Source of the DNA: UBA4877 sp002399345
Lineage (GTDB): Bacteria; Bacillota; Thermoanaerobacteria; Thermoanaerobacterales; UBA4877
DNA length: 64,000 bases
NCBI GenBank assembly: GCA_036752905.1
Contig: DAIORT010000006.1
Span: forward strand, 1-64,000
Reading direction: 5' to 3'
Position numbers and translations under genes: made by a program. A model generated the notes under the pieces. It was not told the origin of the DNA, searched no databases, and saw only the letters and a list, made by a program, of their open reading frames with translations. Shown here one piece after another: positions 8,115 to 17,149 of this stretch. Within the stretch, counting starts at the first letter, position 1, and every line of letters starts with the position of its first letter.

Positions 8115-9122
8115 TTATTTTACAATTATGCTGCATCCCTGCTTTTTAACCACCCTGCCTATCACCTTTCCTATTCCCTTAAATCTAAATACCTCGTCAG
8201 GCGGCAGTGCAATCAAAAGTCCACCCGAGGTCTGCGGATCAAACATGATATCCTCCATATATCTGGGTACGTCTGCAAAGCTTATACGTCCATCCAGGAA
8301 TTTTCTGTTGTCGTATGTTCCTGCCGGAATTATACCTGTCTGTGCAAGATCTATGGATTCGTCAATTACCGGTACATCCCTGTAAAACATTTCAAAGGAG
8401 ACATTACTGCCGTCGGCCATCTCGCATGCATGTCCCAAAAGACCGAAGCCCGTAACGTCCGTGGCGGCATGTACAACTGCACCCCACATCATCCTTGAGG
8501 CTTTATCGTTTAACTGTTTCATGATATAAACGGTCTTTTTTATTGTTTCCTTTTCAAGCATATCGGCTTTTATGGCAGTTGTTATGATTCCTATACCAAT
8601 GGGTTTAGTGAGTATCAATGCATCTCCCGGCCTGGCCCCTACGTTCTTTATTATCCTGTCCGGGTTTATCGTACCCAACACGGAAAGCCCATACTTAGGT
8701 TCTTCATCTTTTACCGTATGTCCACCCGCTATTAATGCACCTGCCTGCTTAACCTTATCCGCTCCACCTTTAAGCACATTGCCCAATATCTCTCCCGGCA
8801 AATCCGGAGGAAAACATACTATATTGAGGGCAAGGACAGGTTTGCCTCCCATGGCATAGATATCACTCAAGGCGTTTGCGGCACTGATCGCCCCGTAATC
8901 ATACGGGTCGTCCACTATAGGAGTAAAAAAGTCCACCGTATGTATGATAGCCGTGTCATCATTTAAACGGTATACGGCTGCATCGTCATTGTTACCAAGA
9001 CCAACAAGCAATCTTTTGTCCTCTGTCTTCGGCAAATAACGCAGAACCTGCGTCAAGGTCTGCTGACCCATTTTAGATGCTCAGCCGGAACAGCTGGCAA
9101 GGCTTGTAAGCTTTATATCCAT
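8115..9122 (-). CDS. selD: Selenide, water dikinase SelD, itself a selenoprotein (in-frame UGA)
   Basis: SelD makes selenophosphate from selenide and ATP. Translation from the first ordinary ATG (9071) misses the N-terminus. Reading upstream in frame gives MDIKLTSLASCSG, then TGA (9081-9083), then ASKMGQQ. That is the catalytic loop of SelD, where Sec or Cys sits next to a Lys, so TGA is read as selenocysteine (residue 14). The ATG at 9122 follows AGAGG by ten bases; a GTG at 9143 is an alternative start. The rest is a complete PurM/AIR synthase-like kinase with NNDDAAVY and ATDVTGFGLLGH. A SECIS-like hairpin lies just after the UGA. It heads the selD-selA-selB genes, 48 bases after comEA. 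Confidence 0.93.
9042..9062 (-). other. Probable bacterial SECIS hairpin in selD mRNA
   Basis: Starting 19 bases after the UGA, the mRNA can fold as CAGACCT (9062-9056), loop TGACGC (9055-9050), AGGTTCTG (9049-9042), with one bulged base. The distance to the apical loop (about 25 bases) and the small loop fit bacterial SECIS elements, which have little primary consensus. The call depends on structure only. Confidence 0.6.
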
Positions 9123-9170
9123 ACCTATATCGCCTCTTTTCACAAAAAGCTGTTAAACCACAAATAAATA

Positions 9171-9806
9171 CTATAAAGTTAACTTATCTTTTATATTCTC
9201 AAAAGTTTTAGGTCCTATTTTTGGTACATTGGTAAGCTCATCTAAAGACTTAAAGGGCCCGTTGGCATTCCTGTAATCTATAATATTGCCGGCTAACGTA
9301 TCGCCTATTCCGGATAAGGTCTTCAATTCCTCCACGCCTGCTGAATTGATATTGACCTTACCGGCATCCGTGCCGCTGGGTTGCATGCCCACGGCATTGG
9401 TATCGGTTTGAGTCTCTCCCACTTTTGGCACGTAAACCTTCTCTTCATCATGCAGTTTTTCAGCAAGATTCAAGCTGTCAAGATCGGCATCATTAAGCGG
9501 CCCGCCTGCCATATTGACGGCATCTATAACCCTCGTTCCGTTCTTTAATTCATATACGCCGGTATTTTTCACCCGGCCGGCCACATGTACAAAAACGGTT
9601 TCAGGCTGAGACTCATCCTTACCTTCATCATCAGCAATAGCCGCTGTTTTTTCACTGCCATTGCCGGCAGGCAAGGAATCCCTTTTATCTGCAACATCAA
9701 CATCTACTTTATCATCGGCATTTTTATAATAAAAAAATATACTTCCCAATATAGCTAAGATAATCACTGCTATCAGAATAAAAGTCTGTGTCTTTTTAAA
9801 CTTCAT
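9171..9806 (-). CDS. comEA: ComEA-like helix-hairpin-helix DNA-binding protein
   Basis: This 211-residue membrane-anchored protein has an N-terminal membrane helix (about 9-27) and a low-complexity linker. An SLBB domain (about 70-125, with VFVHVAGRVKNTGVYEL) and a helix-hairpin-helix pair (about 150-211, with INSAGVEELKTLSGIG and LTNVPKIGPKTF) follow. ComEA is the double-stranded DNA receptor in natural transformation. comEC is not next to it; the next gene in the same direction is selD. Whether the two form one transcript is open, as no terminator is visible in the 48-base gap. Confidence 0.88.
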   Translation of the reverse strand: MKFKKTQTFILIAVIILAILGSIFFYYKNADDKVDVDVADKRDSLPAGNGSEKTAAIADDEGKDESQPETVFVHVAGRVKNTGVYELKNGTRVIDAVNMAGGPLNDADLDSLNLAEKLHDEEKVYVPKVGETQTDTNAVGMQPSGTDAGKVNINSAGVEELKTLSGIGDTLAGNIIDYRNANGPFKSLDELTNVPKIGPKTFENIKDKLTL

Positions 9807-9822
9807 CCTTAAATTACCTCTT

Positions 9823-9850
9823 TTGCTATATCATATTTTTTTGGTATACT
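9823..9850 (+). promoter_or_regulatory. Promoter of the dacF-type gene
   Basis: TTGCTA (9823-9828), a 16-base spacer and TATACT (9845-9850) lie 32 bases upstream of the start. A second TATAAT (9850-9855) overlaps it without a good -35 box. The promoter is divergent from comEA. Confidence 0.5.
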
Positions 9851-9882
9851 ATAATTATTGTCATGCTAACGGAGGATGCCAA

Positions 9883-11145
9883 ATGAAAAAAATCATAGCT
9901 GTATTCATAATTACCATATCTTTATTTACCGTTTTACCATTTACAAAGACATATGCTGAGAATTTGGAAGTATCTGCCCAGTCTGCGGCATTAATAGACT
10001 GCAGAACAGGCCAAATACTGTATGAAAAAAATGCGGACCAAAAAATGTTCCCCGCCAGCATTACAAAGATACTCACAGCTATTATAGCACTGGAAAATTC
10101 AAATCTCAATGAAAGTGCGACAGCGGGCAATGACATACTTGGTACGGATGGAAACAAGATATTCATACAGCCCGGTGAAATTCTTTCAGTGAAGGATCTT
10201 CTATACAGTCTTCTTTTATCTTCCGCCAACGATGCGGCAGTTGTTATTGCCGATCATGTAGGCGGCAGCACGGATGACTTTGCAAAAATGATGAACAAAA
10301 AGGCAGCGGACATCGGTGCCACAAATACACATTTTACTAATCCCAACGGCCTGCACGACGACAACCACTACACCACTGCAAGGGATATGGCTTTAATAAC
10401 AAACTATGCAATGAAAAACGAAACCTTTAGAAAAATAGTAAACACCCAAAAATATGTAGTAAATCCCACCAACAAATTTGATGAGGAAAGGATACTATAC
10501 ACTGAAAACAAATTGATAAAAAACTCCAGATACCATTATAAAGGTGCGGACGGAGTAAAAACGGGATATACAAAAAAGGCAAGACATACCTTGGTCGCAA
10601 GCGCATCCAAAAACGGGCACAGATTGATATCGGTAATAATGGGTGATGAAGGCAACAAAATGTGGGAGGATTCAACGAATCTGCTAAACTATGGCTTTTC
10701 CAATTACCGGGTTGTTACCATAAGCAAGAAGGATCAGACGGTAGGAACCATGAATTTCAAAAACCTTAAAATACCTTTGGTGACAAATAAAAACGTTTTA
10801 GCCAGTATGCCGTTAGATAAAAATACCATAACTAAAAAGATAAGTTTGAATGACGATATCTCCTTACCCATACAGGCCGGCACTTCTCTCGGCAAACTCA
10901 AATATTATGCGGATGATATGTACTTAGGTGAGGCAGACCTGATAACAAACAATTCATATCAAAAAAACTGGCTGGGTCGTGTAAAGCAGATAAACGCTGA
11001 GATAAGTAACACAAGTGATGACTCAAATAAGAAACTGAAAGTCTTTGTCACAGTGTCCGTGCTGTTAGTCATATACATAATAATGCATACTATAAAATCC
11101 TGTCATCGTAAAAAATATATATTTAAAAAAACAAACAGGCGGTAA
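9883..11145 (+). CDS. D-alanyl-D-alanine carboxypeptidase (DacF/PBP5 type)
   Basis: This 420-residue class C low-molecular-weight penicillin-binding protein trims the terminal D-Ala from peptidoglycan stem peptides. It has a signal peptide (1-25, ending TYA), the SxxK motif SITK (Ser59-Lys62), SAN (114-116) and KTG (226-228), then a PBP5-type beta domain and a C-terminal membrane helix (about 384-402) with a basic tail. The start is ATG 9883 with GGAGG seven bases upstream. An in-frame ATG at 9823 is rejected because it lies inside the promoter. Sporulation-specific DacF or vegetative DacA cannot be told apart here. Confidence 0.92.
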   Translation: MKKIIAVFIITISLFTVLPFTKTYAENLEVSAQSAALIDCRTGQILYEKNADQKMFPASITKILTAIIALENSNLNESATAGNDILGTDGNKIFIQPGEILSVKDLLYSLLLSSANDAAVVIADHVGGSTDDFAKMMNKKAADIGATNTHFTNPNGLHDDNHYTTARDMALITNYAMKNETFRKIVNTQKYVVNPTNKFDEERILYTENKLIKNSRYHYKGADGVKTGYTKKARHTLVASASKNGHRLISVIMGDEGNKMWEDSTNLLNYGFSNYRVVTISKKDQTVGTMNFKNLKIPLVTNKNVLASMPLDKNTITKKISLNDDISLPIQAGTSLGKLKYYADDMYLGEADLITNNSYQKNWLGRVKQINAEISNTSDDSNKKLKVFVTVSVLLVIYIIMHTIKSCHRKKYIFKKTNRR

Positions 11146-11172
11146 TTATTATATGCCGCCTGTTGTTTTTTT
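11131..11172. terminator. Bidirectional terminator between dacF and leuS
   Basis: The stem ACAGGCGG (11135-11142) / CCGCCTGT (11156-11163) is flanked by an A-rich tract on the left and TGTTTTTTT on the right. It can stop both converging genes. Confidence 0.85.
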
Positions 11173-11184
11173 AATTAAGACCAA

Positions 11185-13650
11185 TTATATAACGATGTTG
11201 ACCAACTTGTCGGGTATTATAATTATTCTCTTTATCGGTTTATCATTTATAAATGACTTTATCCTTTCGTTTTTTAATACAAGCTTCTTAATTGTATCAT
11301 CATCTGCCCCTGTAGGTGCACTGAGTCTTCCCCTTACTTTTCCTTTTACCTGGATCACAATCTCCGTCTCACTTTTTATCAAAGCATTCTCGTCACAAAC
11401 GGGCCAGGCCATTTTGTGTATGCTGCCTTCATAACCTAAAACATGCCATAGCTCCTCGGTTATATGCGGCGCAAAGGGAGCTAACATTATAAGTTCATTA
11501 TATATAAGCTCACTTACCACATTCATATTGGCGCTTTTCTTATGTACGGTCATGTAATCATTCAGCGCATTGGAAAGCTCCATAATAGCACTTATAGCTG
11601 TGTTAAACCCAAATTTCCCATCCAGATCCTCCGTTATCTTCTTTATTGTACTGTTCGTTTTATACCTAAGTTTTTTATCCTCTTCATCCAGGTTGTCATA
11701 GTTTAAGTCAGAGAGTGTATAATCATCTTTTAAATCGGTAACCTGCTTGTATACCCTGCTTAAAAACCTGTAGCACCCCTCGACACCCTGATCGTTCCAC
11801 TCCAGGTCCCTTTCCGGAGGTGCGGCAAAAAGTACAAAAAGCCGGGTGGTATCGGCACCGTATTTATCTATAATCTCCTCTGGACTGACTATGTTCCCTT
11901 TGGATTTAGACATCTTGATCCCCTCTTTTAAAACCATGCCCTGGGTTAACAGATTGGTAAAAGGTTCATCCACCGGCGTGAGTTTTATATCATAGAGAAA
12001 TTTGGTGAAAAATCTAGCATACATCAAATGCAGTATTGCATGCTCCACACCGCCCACATACTGATCCACCGGCAGCCAGTACTTTGCCTTGTCAAAATCA
12101 AAGGGAACATCCTCGTTTCTGGGATCGGTGTACCGTTCAAAGTACCATGAAGAACACATAAACGTATCCATGGTATCCGTTTCCCTCTTGGCCGGCCTGC
12201 CGCACTTAGGACAGGTAGTATTTACAAAGGACTCACATTGTGACAGCGGTGACTGCCCTTTCCCGGTGAATTTAGCATCCTCGGGGAGCAGTACGGGAAG
12301 ATCCGCCTCCGGAACCGGTACGACGCCGCAATGCTCACAGTAAACAATGGGAATGGGAGCACCCCAATATCTCTGCCTGGATATAAGCCAGTCCCTGAGT
12401 TTGTAATTTACCTTCCTCTTGCCACATCCCTTTTCTTCAATAAGATCCTTAATTTTTTCTATCATATCCTTAGCTGCCATGCCATCAAAGCTACCAGAAT
12501 TTGACATAAACCCATCACCCGTATAGGCTTCCTTCATCGTATCCGTCGATAGAACCTCCCCCTTAGGCTGTATGACCACCCTTACTGGGAGTTTATATTT
12601 TCCGGCAAACTCAAAATCCCTCTCGTCATGTGCGGGCACACCCATAACGGCACCTGTCCCATAGTCCGTCAGTACATAGTTGGCAATCCATATGGGTATC
12701 CTCTCATTATTAACGGGATTTACGGCGTAGCTGCCGATAAACATGCCTGTTTTCTCAGTTTCGGATGAGGTACGGGTTATTTCATTCATAGACTGTATCT
12801 TATACACATATTCATTAACCTGTTTTTCATATTTTGTGCCTTTTGTAAGCTTTGACACCAGAGGATGTTCAGGAGCCAAAACTATATAGGTCACACCAAA
12901 AATGGTATCCGGCCGTGTTGTAAAGATGGGTATATCGTCCTCCGCCTCAGTCTTGAAATTAATTTCCAACCCTTCGCTTCTTCCTATCCAATTCCTCTGC
13001 ATTATCTTAACCTTATCCGGCCAGCCAGGCAGCCTGTCAAGACCCTCAAGCAACCTTTCGGCATAGTCTGTTATCTTGAAAAACCACTGCTTAAGCTCCT
13101 TTTTCCTGACCACGCTGCCGCAGCGCTCACATTTACCATCTGCAACCTGCTCATTGGCAAGAACCGTCTTGCATGAAGGACACCAATTTACGGAGGATTG
13201 CTTCCTGTAGGCCAGGCCATGCTTGTAAAGCTGCAGAAACAACCACTCCGTCCATCTGTAATAATCGGGATGGCAGGTCGCAACCTCCCTCGACCAGTCA
13301 TAGCTTATCCCCAAACTTTTAAGCTGAACCCTCATGCTGTCTATATTGCTCCATGTCCACGTGCTCGGCTTTATGTTATTCTTTATAGCGGCATTCTCCG
13401 CAGGAAGCCCGAAGGCGTCCCAGCCCATAGGATGCAGTACATTATATCCTCTCATCCTCTTGTATCTCGCTATCACGTCACCAATGGAATAGTTCCTTAC
13501 ATGACCCATGTGCAGCTTGCCAGAAGGATACGGGAACATCTCCAGCGTATAATACTTAGGCCTGCTTAAATCTTCATCAGTCTTATAAAAATCATTGTCA
13601 TCCCAATATATCTGCCATTTTTTTTCGATATTCTTAAAATCATAGTTCAT
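11185..13650 (-). CDS. leuS: Leucyl-tRNA synthetase
   Basis: This 821-residue class I synthetase charges tRNA-Leu. It shows the HIGH box as HMGH within PYPSGKLHMGH, a CP1 editing domain, a zinc-finger-like pair CPSCK and CERCG, and KMSKSKGN. The start is ATG 13650 after GGAGGGG; an upstream ATG at 13686 lies inside the T-box terminator and is rejected. It is preceded by a leucine T-box leader and is the last gene of the nadD operon, converging on dacF. Confidence 0.97.
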   Translation of the reverse strand: MNYDFKNIEKKWQIYWDDNDFYKTDEDLSRPKYYTLEMFPYPSGKLHMGHVRNYSIGDVIARYKRMRGYNVLHPMGWDAFGLPAENAAIKNNIKPSTWTWSNIDSMRVQLKSLGISYDWSREVATCHPDYYRWTEWLFLQLYKHGLAYRKQSSVNWCPSCKTVLANEQVADGKCERCGSVVRKKELKQWFFKITDYAERLLEGLDRLPGWPDKVKIMQRNWIGRSEGLEINFKTEAEDDIPIFTTRPDTIFGVTYIVLAPEHPLVSKLTKGTKYEKQVNEYVYKIQSMNEITRTSSETEKTGMFIGSYAVNPVNNERIPIWIANYVLTDYGTGAVMGVPAHDERDFEFAGKYKLPVRVVIQPKGEVLSTDTMKEAYTGDGFMSNSGSFDGMAAKDMIEKIKDLIEEKGCGKRKVNYKLRDWLISRQRYWGAPIPIVYCEHCGVVPVPEADLPVLLPEDAKFTGKGQSPLSQCESFVNTTCPKCGRPAKRETDTMDTFMCSSWYFERYTDPRNEDVPFDFDKAKYWLPVDQYVGGVEHAILHLMYARFFTKFLYDIKLTPVDEPFTNLLTQGMVLKEGIKMSKSKGNIVSPEEIIDKYGADTTRLFVLFAAPPERDLEWNDQGVEGCYRFLSRVYKQVTDLKDDYTLSDLNYDNLDEEDKKLRYKTNSTIKKITEDLDGKFGFNTAISAIMELSNALNDYMTVHKKSANMNVVSELIYNELIMLAPFAPHITEELWHVLGYEGSIHKMAWPVCDENALIKSETEIVIQVKGKVRGRLSAPTGADDDTIKKLVLKNERIKSFINDKPIKRIIIIPDKLVNIVI

Positions 13651-13671
13651 TACGCTTTCCCCTCCAGTATA

Positions 13672-13856
13672 AAAATAAAGACCCATCCCATAAAAGGGAC
13701 GAGCCTAATAACCCGCGTTACCACCCTAATTGGCCTAAACGGCCCTCTTTACTGTTATATAAAACAAATGCATGAGGTGAGTTCACGTGTACCGCCTGCC
13801 GGTTTTCACCGTACGCCAGCTCTCTTTATAAGCGGCATCACCCTACTGTTCCTCAT
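13672..13856 (-). promoter_or_regulatory. Leucine T-box riboswitch
   Basis: This tRNA-sensing leader controls leuS. Stem I is closed by ATGAGG (13856-13851) with CCTCAT (13776-13771). It contains an AGAGAG/GGTGAAAACCGG upper part, and the specifier loop GAACTCACC displays the Leu codon CTC (13781-13779). The T-box sequence AGGGTGGTAACGCGGG (13727-13712) can form the antiterminator. The competing terminator hairpin is 13705-13680, followed by TTTATTTTT. Uncharged tRNA-Leu(GAG), also encoded in this window, would match the specifier. Confidence 0.95.
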
Positions 13857-13865
13857 TAGTTTTGA

Positions 13866-14222
13866 TCAATCTTTAAATGTATAACTGAGCTTTTTAGCAT
13901 CAGCCCAAATCTTATCCAATTGATAAAAATCCCTATCAGCAGGGCTGAATATGTGAACAATCACACTGCCATAGTCCATAAGAATCCAATTATTGCTTCG
14001 GAGACCCTCTATATGCCCGGCTTTTATACCCTGGTCTTTGAGTTTCTCCTCAATCTCATCACATATGGATGAAATCTGGTTGGAGTTTCTTCCGGTGCAT
14101 ATCACAAAATAATCAGCAATTACCGTCAGATCTTTAATCCCCAAAATCTCGATGTCCTCCGCCTTTTTGTCATTCATCACATTAGCAATAAAACCGGCAA
14201 TTTCTAAAGGATCATTAACCAA
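13866..14222 (-). CDS. rsfS: Ribosome silencing factor RsfS
   Basis: This 118-residue protein of the RsfS/YbeB/Iojap family binds uL14 on the 50S subunit and blocks subunit joining in slow growth. Family segments include DYFVICTGRNSNQ, HIEGL and DYGSVIVHIF. The start is TTG 14222, eight bases after GGAGGG; no ATG in frame fits. It lies between the LCP gene and the leuS T-box, in the nadD-yqeK-lcp-rsfS arrangement common in Firmicutes. Confidence 0.95.
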   Translation of the reverse strand: MVNDPLEIAGFIANVMNDKKAEDIEILGIKDLTVIADYFVICTGRNSNQISSICDEIEEKLKDQGIKAGHIEGLRSNNWILMDYGSVIVHIFSPADRDFYQLDKIWADAKKLSYTFKD

Positions 14223-14241
14223 AAACGCATCCCTCCAAAAT

Positions 14242-15471
14242 TTATTTATAATTTTTACCTAATATTAAGGTCAAATCCACATCAGAAGACTCATCACGAT
14301 CATCAACCAAAACAGAATCATCTACCATTTTTGATACGGCTTTAACTATTTTTGACGACTCTTTTCTGTTTATTACCTGCGTGCTATTGTACTCCGTACC
14401 CGAAACATTAGAGATACGTTTCACAACAAAACCATAACCTTTAAGAGTATCTCCCATTTTAGCCGCCGAACCAGCAGGCGCTCCTCCGTTCAAAACTTCA
14501 ATGCTGACATCTTGAGGATTAAACCCAAACTTTTCCTTTGTATCTTCAACATTATCCCGGCTACTCTCCGGATCGTCGGAATTATAAACCTCATCTATAA
14601 TCTTATCCAAATTGCTCTTATTTACAATAAAATATGATGTTTTTCCAATGTAATTTGGTTTGCCAGGCAGTGTATACATCTTTATATTTTTTCTCACCTT
14701 GGCCGCATCATCCACATAGCTCATTATTTCCATAGGCTTCATATTTGTTTCGACATAATCGCTTATGGTTCCCATAATTTTATTAACCTTTAAAACAATG
14801 GACGGGCTTGTCACTTTATCCATAAATGCATTCATAAACAATTGCTGGGTTTCTATTCTTCCCAGGTCCTGATTCGAATATCCTTTTCTGTAACGTACCA
14901 GGCCGAGGGCTTGCTTGCCGTCTAATACCTGCTCGCCTTTCTTTAAATGTATATGCAGATCGCCTGCATTATCATCCCAATCCATATTAATAGGCACATT
15001 TACTTTTACACCGCCTACGTCGTCCACCAGTTTTATGAAACCTTTATAGTCTATCTTGACATAGTAGTGTATTGGGACACCCAAAAGCTCGGAAGCAGCA
15101 TCCATACTGCCCTGAACCCCCTCGTAAGCGTAGGCAGCATTTATCTTCTGATGTCCGTGCCCCTTTAACCTAATCCTGGTGTCCCTGGGTATCGAGATCA
15201 AAGTACCTTTTTTGTGTGCAGGATTATAAGACAACAGCATCACGGTATCCGATCGCCCTTTATCTCTTTCCCCAGCCTTGTCAACACCCAGAACCAAAAC
15301 ATTAACAGGTTGGTTTTTACCCGGCTTTGGTGATTTTATATCCTCCGCTGCATTATCACCATCGTCGCCATATCCGGGATTAAGATTTCTTAAATATACA
15401 TAGGCACCGGAAAAACCTAAGATCATAATGCATACTAGAATTATGACTACATACTTAAGAACACTTTTCAT
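14242..15471 (-). CDS. LytR-CpsA-Psr (LCP) family cell-wall polymer transferase
   Basis: This 409-residue type II membrane protein is predicted to link glycopolymers such as teichoic acids to peptidoglycan. It has one N-terminal membrane helix (about 7-26) and an LCP domain (about 55-230) with VLGVDKAGERDKGRSDT, SIPRDTRI and KINAAYAYEG. A C-terminal LytR_C domain (about 315-405) has the VEVLNGG-type start. Its ATG overlaps the yqeK stop (ATATGA), so translation is coupled. Confidence 0.92.
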   Translation of the reverse strand: MKSVLKYVVIILVCIMILGFSGAYVYLRNLNPGYGDDGDNAAEDIKSPKPGKNQPVNVLVLGVDKAGERDKGRSDTVMLLSYNPAHKKGTLISIPRDTRIRLKGHGHQKINAAYAYEGVQGSMDAASELLGVPIHYYVKIDYKGFIKLVDDVGGVKVNVPINMDWDDNAGDLHIHLKKGEQVLDGKQALGLVRYRKGYSNQDLGRIETQQLFMNAFMDKVTSPSIVLKVNKIMGTISDYVETNMKPMEIMSYVDDAAKVRKNIKMYTLPGKPNYIGKTSYFIVNKSNLDKIIDEVYNSDDPESSRDNVEDTKEKFGFNPQDVSIEVLNGGAPAGSAAKMGDTLKGYGFVVKRISNVSGTEYNSTQVINRKESSKIVKAVSKMVDDSVLVDDRDESSDVDLTLILGKNYK

Positions 15472-16058
15472 ATATTAATTCCCCCATTATTTCTCGTCTC
15501 TATTATCAGGCTGTTTCTTGCGTAAATAGTATTAGGGTGTAAGAGGGAATTGAGTGAAATGACATACTGAATAGTATTATCAAATGATTTTATGAGTGCG
15601 GTATTTAAATCTTTAAATGCCAATTCTCTCAAATACGCTACACCTTCATACTTCCTGCCCTCCTCTGTAAAATCCGCAAGGTAGATAATCTTATCGATCA
15701 TATTCATATCTTTGCAGCCGGTGGTATGAACAGCTACAGCATGAAGAATTTCTTTATCATCTATATCAAAATAATCATGCGCAATCGCTGCCCCTAACGG
15801 TCCGTGGATGAGAGCCCTTTCAGCCATACTTACCTCGTCTAATTCCACACCGTATTTATTGGCCATATCTAAAAGCCGGTCATCCGGAATATTCTTGGCG
15901 CAATCATGTACAAGTGCGGCAATACTTATCTTTTCTGTATTCTGTTCATATCTCTCGGAGAGCGCGGCAGCCATCTTTTCCACCCCTAAAGAGTGGGCAT
16001 ATCTATGCGGAGTAAGCATTGATCTTAATTTTACTTTTATATCTTCATATGGTAACAC
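15468..16058 (-). CDS. yqeK: HD-domain Ap4A hydrolase YqeK
   Basis: This 196-residue HD-superfamily phosphohydrolase belongs to the YqeK family, which symmetrically cleaves diadenosine tetraphosphate. The HD motif is HDCAKN, with an upstream metal His in HRYAHSLGV and a downstream HGPLGA segment. The start is GTG 16058 after AGGAG. It overlaps the nadD end by 14 bases, as in many Firmicutes. Confidence 0.93.
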   Translation of the reverse strand: MLPYEDIKVKLRSMLTPHRYAHSLGVEKMAAALSERYEQNTEKISIAALVHDCAKNIPDDRLLDMANKYGVELDEVSMAERALIHGPLGAAIAHDYFDIDDKEILHAVAVHTTGCKDMNMIDKIIYLADFTEEGRKYEGVAYLRELAFKDLNTALIKSFDNTIQYVISLNSLLHPNTIYARNSLIIETRNNGGINI

Positions 16059-16683
16059 GTAACCACTCCTGATACAAATGTTTTTTCTGTATATATTTTT
16101 CTACGACCTCGGGAAGAAGATATTTTATAGGCTCCCCATTCGCCACTCTTCTTCGTATATCCGTCGAGGATATAGCTAGAGAAGGAACAACTACTTTAAA
16201 AATTTTCCTCCCATATTCTTTTTCTATATAGTCTAGTCTTTCATCAAGCTCCTTATTGCTAAAACCCGGCCGCGTCGCAGCGACAAAATAGCACAGGTTC
16301 AAAAGCGTATCGATATTTTTCCAGTTAAGAATCTCCAGGATGGCATCGGCGCCGGTTATAAAGTAAAACTCGTAATCATCCCCGTATATACTGCTGAACT
16401 CCTTCATGGTATCCACCGTATAGGTATAACCTTTTTTATTAAGTTCTATGGTGGAGACCTCACAGTTTGGATTGGTTACAGTAGCAAGCACAGTCATGAT
16501 GTACCGATCCCTTTGGTTTGTTACAACCCTGGCTACCTTATGCGGTGGGTTACCAGACGGTACGAAAATAACCTTTGACAGATTAAATTTATATCCTACC
16601 GCTTCTGCAGTAACCAGGTGTCCATAATGTATCGGATCAAAAGTTCCTCCCATAATACCTATCTTGATACGTTTATCACTCAT
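16045..16683 (-). CDS. nadD: Nicotinate-nucleotide adenylyltransferase
   Basis: This 212-residue enzyme adenylates nicotinate mononucleotide in NAD synthesis. It shows GGTFDPIHYGHL (11-22) and the C-terminal SSTDIRRR motif of the nucleotidyltransferase family. It has an AAGGAG site upstream of its ATG and is the first gene of the operon nadD-yqeK-lcp-rsfS-leuS. Confidence 0.95.
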   Translation of the reverse strand: MSDKRIKIGIMGGTFDPIHYGHLVTAEAVGYKFNLSKVIFVPSGNPPHKVARVVTNQRDRYIMTVLATVTNPNCEVSTIELNKKGYTYTVDTMKEFSSIYGDDYEFYFITGADAILEILNWKNIDTLLNLCYFVAATRPGFSNKELDERLDYIEKEYGRKIFKVVVPSLAISSTDIRRRVANGEPIKYLLPEVVEKYIQKKHLYQEWLRVTI

Positions 16684-16781
16684 ACATGTTTTCTCCTTAT
16701 GCGTTAGAGCAGGGCAAAATATACCCTGATATACCCGCTTTATAGTTGGAGTTAATAAAGGGCTGTATTTTATGCTATACC

Positions 16782-16811
16782 ATTATACTATATTTAGAGT
16801 ACATTTAACAA
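16782..16811 (-). promoter_or_regulatory. Promoter of the nadD operon
   Basis: On the minus strand TTGTTA (16806-16811), an 18-base spacer and a perfect TATAAT (16782-16787) lie about 100 bases upstream of nadD. No clear terminator follows yhbY, so some read-through from the obg operon is also possible. Confidence 0.65.
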
Positions 16812-16853
16812 GTTTACATAGTTTAAACAGCCGGGACGCCTGCAGGGCTTGCA

Positions 16854-17141
16854 TTACAGCTCTATTACCTGCTTTTGGGATGACCTCCTGTACAAAACAA
16901 TTTTATTCCCTATCACCTGTACAACCTCAGCCTTAGCTGCCGCGGCAACCTCTCGCGCAGCACTTTTGCTTGCTGCCGGTGAATTATCCAGTACATTGAC
17001 TTTGATGAGCTCCCTGGCCTCAAGTGCTGCATTAATTGATGAAATCACGCTTTCATTTATGCCTTCTTTACCTATGTTAACGGTAGGCTTTATCCTGTTG
17101 GACATAGACCGAAGGCGTGCTCTCTGCTTGCTTGTTATCAC
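16854..17141 (-). CDS. yhbY: YhbY/CRM-type ribosome assembly RNA-binding protein
   Basis: This 95-residue single-CRM-domain protein associates with pre-50S particles. It spans the whole domain: LTSKQRA-like start, VNIGKEGI, and the late VQVIGNKIVLYR strand. The start is GTG 17141, with AGGTGA just upstream; it begins 8 bases after the obg stop. Confidence 0.93.
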   Translation of the reverse strand: MITSKQRARLRSMSNRIKPTVNIGKEGINESVISSINAALEARELIKVNVLDNSPAASKSAAREVAAAAKAEVVQVIGNKIVLYRRSSQKQVIEL

Positions 17142-17149
17142 ATTATCAC

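Noticed and set aside
9081..9083. TGA upstream of selD as a normal stop or a pseudogene mutation
   Set aside because: Both sides match the conserved SelD catalytic loop, and the Sec machinery is present.
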